Origin: an uncultured Collinsella sp.
GTDB lineage: Bacteria > Actinomycetota > Coriobacteriia > Coriobacteriales > Coriobacteriaceae
Assembly (NCBI GenBank): GCA_958348565.1
Contig: CATVZP010000116.1
Location: 1 to 5,176 of the forward strand
Length of the DNA stretch: 5,176 nucleotides
Direction of reading: 5' to 3'
Below are positions 4,856 through 5,176 of this stretch, in pieces. The position numbers and the translations under genes were made by a program. Each line of letters starts with the position of its first letter. The first letter of the stretch is position 1. Under the pieces are notes generated by a model that was not told the origin of the DNA, did not search any database, and saw only the letters and a program-made list of their open reading frames with translations.

Positions 4856-5176
4856 ATGAGCACCCCCAACAAACCGACCGAACGCTGCGCGATACCCGTA
4901 TTCTGACGTTGCGCATTTGGGGCGTCGTCGGCTGCATTGTCATCGCCGCCGTCATCTTTAACCTTATGGGCATCCTGGCGCCGGTTATCGAGTTTTTGGC
5001 AGTCGGTTCCATCATCGCTTTTGTGATGTCGCCGATCACCAATTGGCTTGAGCACCATGGCGTGAATCGCGGCATCGGTTCGCTTGTTGCGCTTATTGTG
5101 GTCGTTGCCGTGCTCGTCGGCGTCGTTTGCATCTTGTCGCCGATTCTCTTTGGTCAGATCATGGAAGTCCTGAGCC
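4852..5176 (+). CDS. AI-2E family transporter, N-terminal fragment
   Basis: Starts at ATG 4852, whose ATGA overlaps the sigma-factor stop codon by 4 bases, and runs open off the right edge (108 residues visible). After a polar N-terminus of about 20 residues come three hydrophobic segments (about 22-37, 40-60 and 75-98). Between the second and third is the family-like loop M-S-P-I-T-N-W-L-E-H-H-G-V-N-R-G-I. The pattern (L-x-P-V-I-E-F-L-x-V-G-S-I-I-A-F-V-x-S-P, then W-L-E, G-V-x-R-G) is typical of the AI-2E/PerM/YtvI family of multi-pass membrane proteins. Members are linked variously to autoinducer export or Na+/H+ exchange, and most are uncharacterised. A GGAG at 4835-4838 is rather far (13 bases), so translational coupling with the sigma gene is likely. 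No function for this member can be read from the sequence. Confidence 0.8.
   Translation, partial: MNEHPQQTDRTLRDTRILTLRIWGVVGCIVIAAVIFNLMGILAPVIEFLAVGSIIAFVMSPITNWLEHHGVNRGIGSLVALIVVVAVLVGVVCILSPILFGQIMEVLS

Overview
The window is a densely packed, single-strand (+) stretch of a GC-rich bacterial chromosome. Gene content and protein style suggest an actinobacterium, most probably class Coriobacteriia (Collinsella-like). This assignment is inferred from the short intergenic gaps, the strong Shine-Dalgarno sites and the rsbW/sigB-type pair, and was not checked against a database. No rRNA, tRNA, CRISPR array, insertion sequence or attachment site is visible. No stretch longer than about 95 bases lacks a gene.

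Layout. (1) Positions 1-314 hold the C-terminal end of a type IV prepilin peptidase (GxGD aspartic protease). (2) 346-1593 encodes an HD-domain dGTPase-type dNTP triphosphohydrolase, preceded by a good SD and a candidate extended -10 promoter inside the upstream gene. (3) A 60-base gap at the dgt-like stop codon contains a perfect CGAAC-N4-GTTCG palindrome, the Gram-positive LexA/DinR (SOS) box, next to TATACT. It sits directly upstream of (4) rarA/mgsA, 1654-3003, a replication-fork AAA+ ATPase. (5) A 95-base gap carries two GGGTAT/GGGTAC boxes, like the -10 element of SigB/SigF-type promoters. It leads into a tightly coupled run: (6) 3099-3692, a membrane-anchored DUF948-like coiled-coil protein; (7) 3685-4062, an RsbW/UsfX-like anti-sigma factor with badly degenerated ATP-binding boxes; (8) 4064-4855, a SigB/SigF-family sigma factor; (9) 4852 to the window end, the N-terminus of an AI-2E-family membrane protein. 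Junctions 6/7, 7/8 and 8/9 are an 8-base overlap, a 1-base gap and a 4-base ATGA overlap, so these four genes are almost certainly one transcript.

How they may work together. The first half looks like genome-maintenance functions: dNTP pool control, then fork rescue, the latter possibly under SOS control. The second half looks like a self-contained stress-sigma module in which the sigma factor may drive its own operon. Its unusual points are the absence of an rsbV-type anti-anti-sigma gene, an anti-sigma protein that may not be a working kinase, and a membrane coiled-coil protein in the position where a regulator would usually be. That module and the putative SOS box are the most interesting items here.
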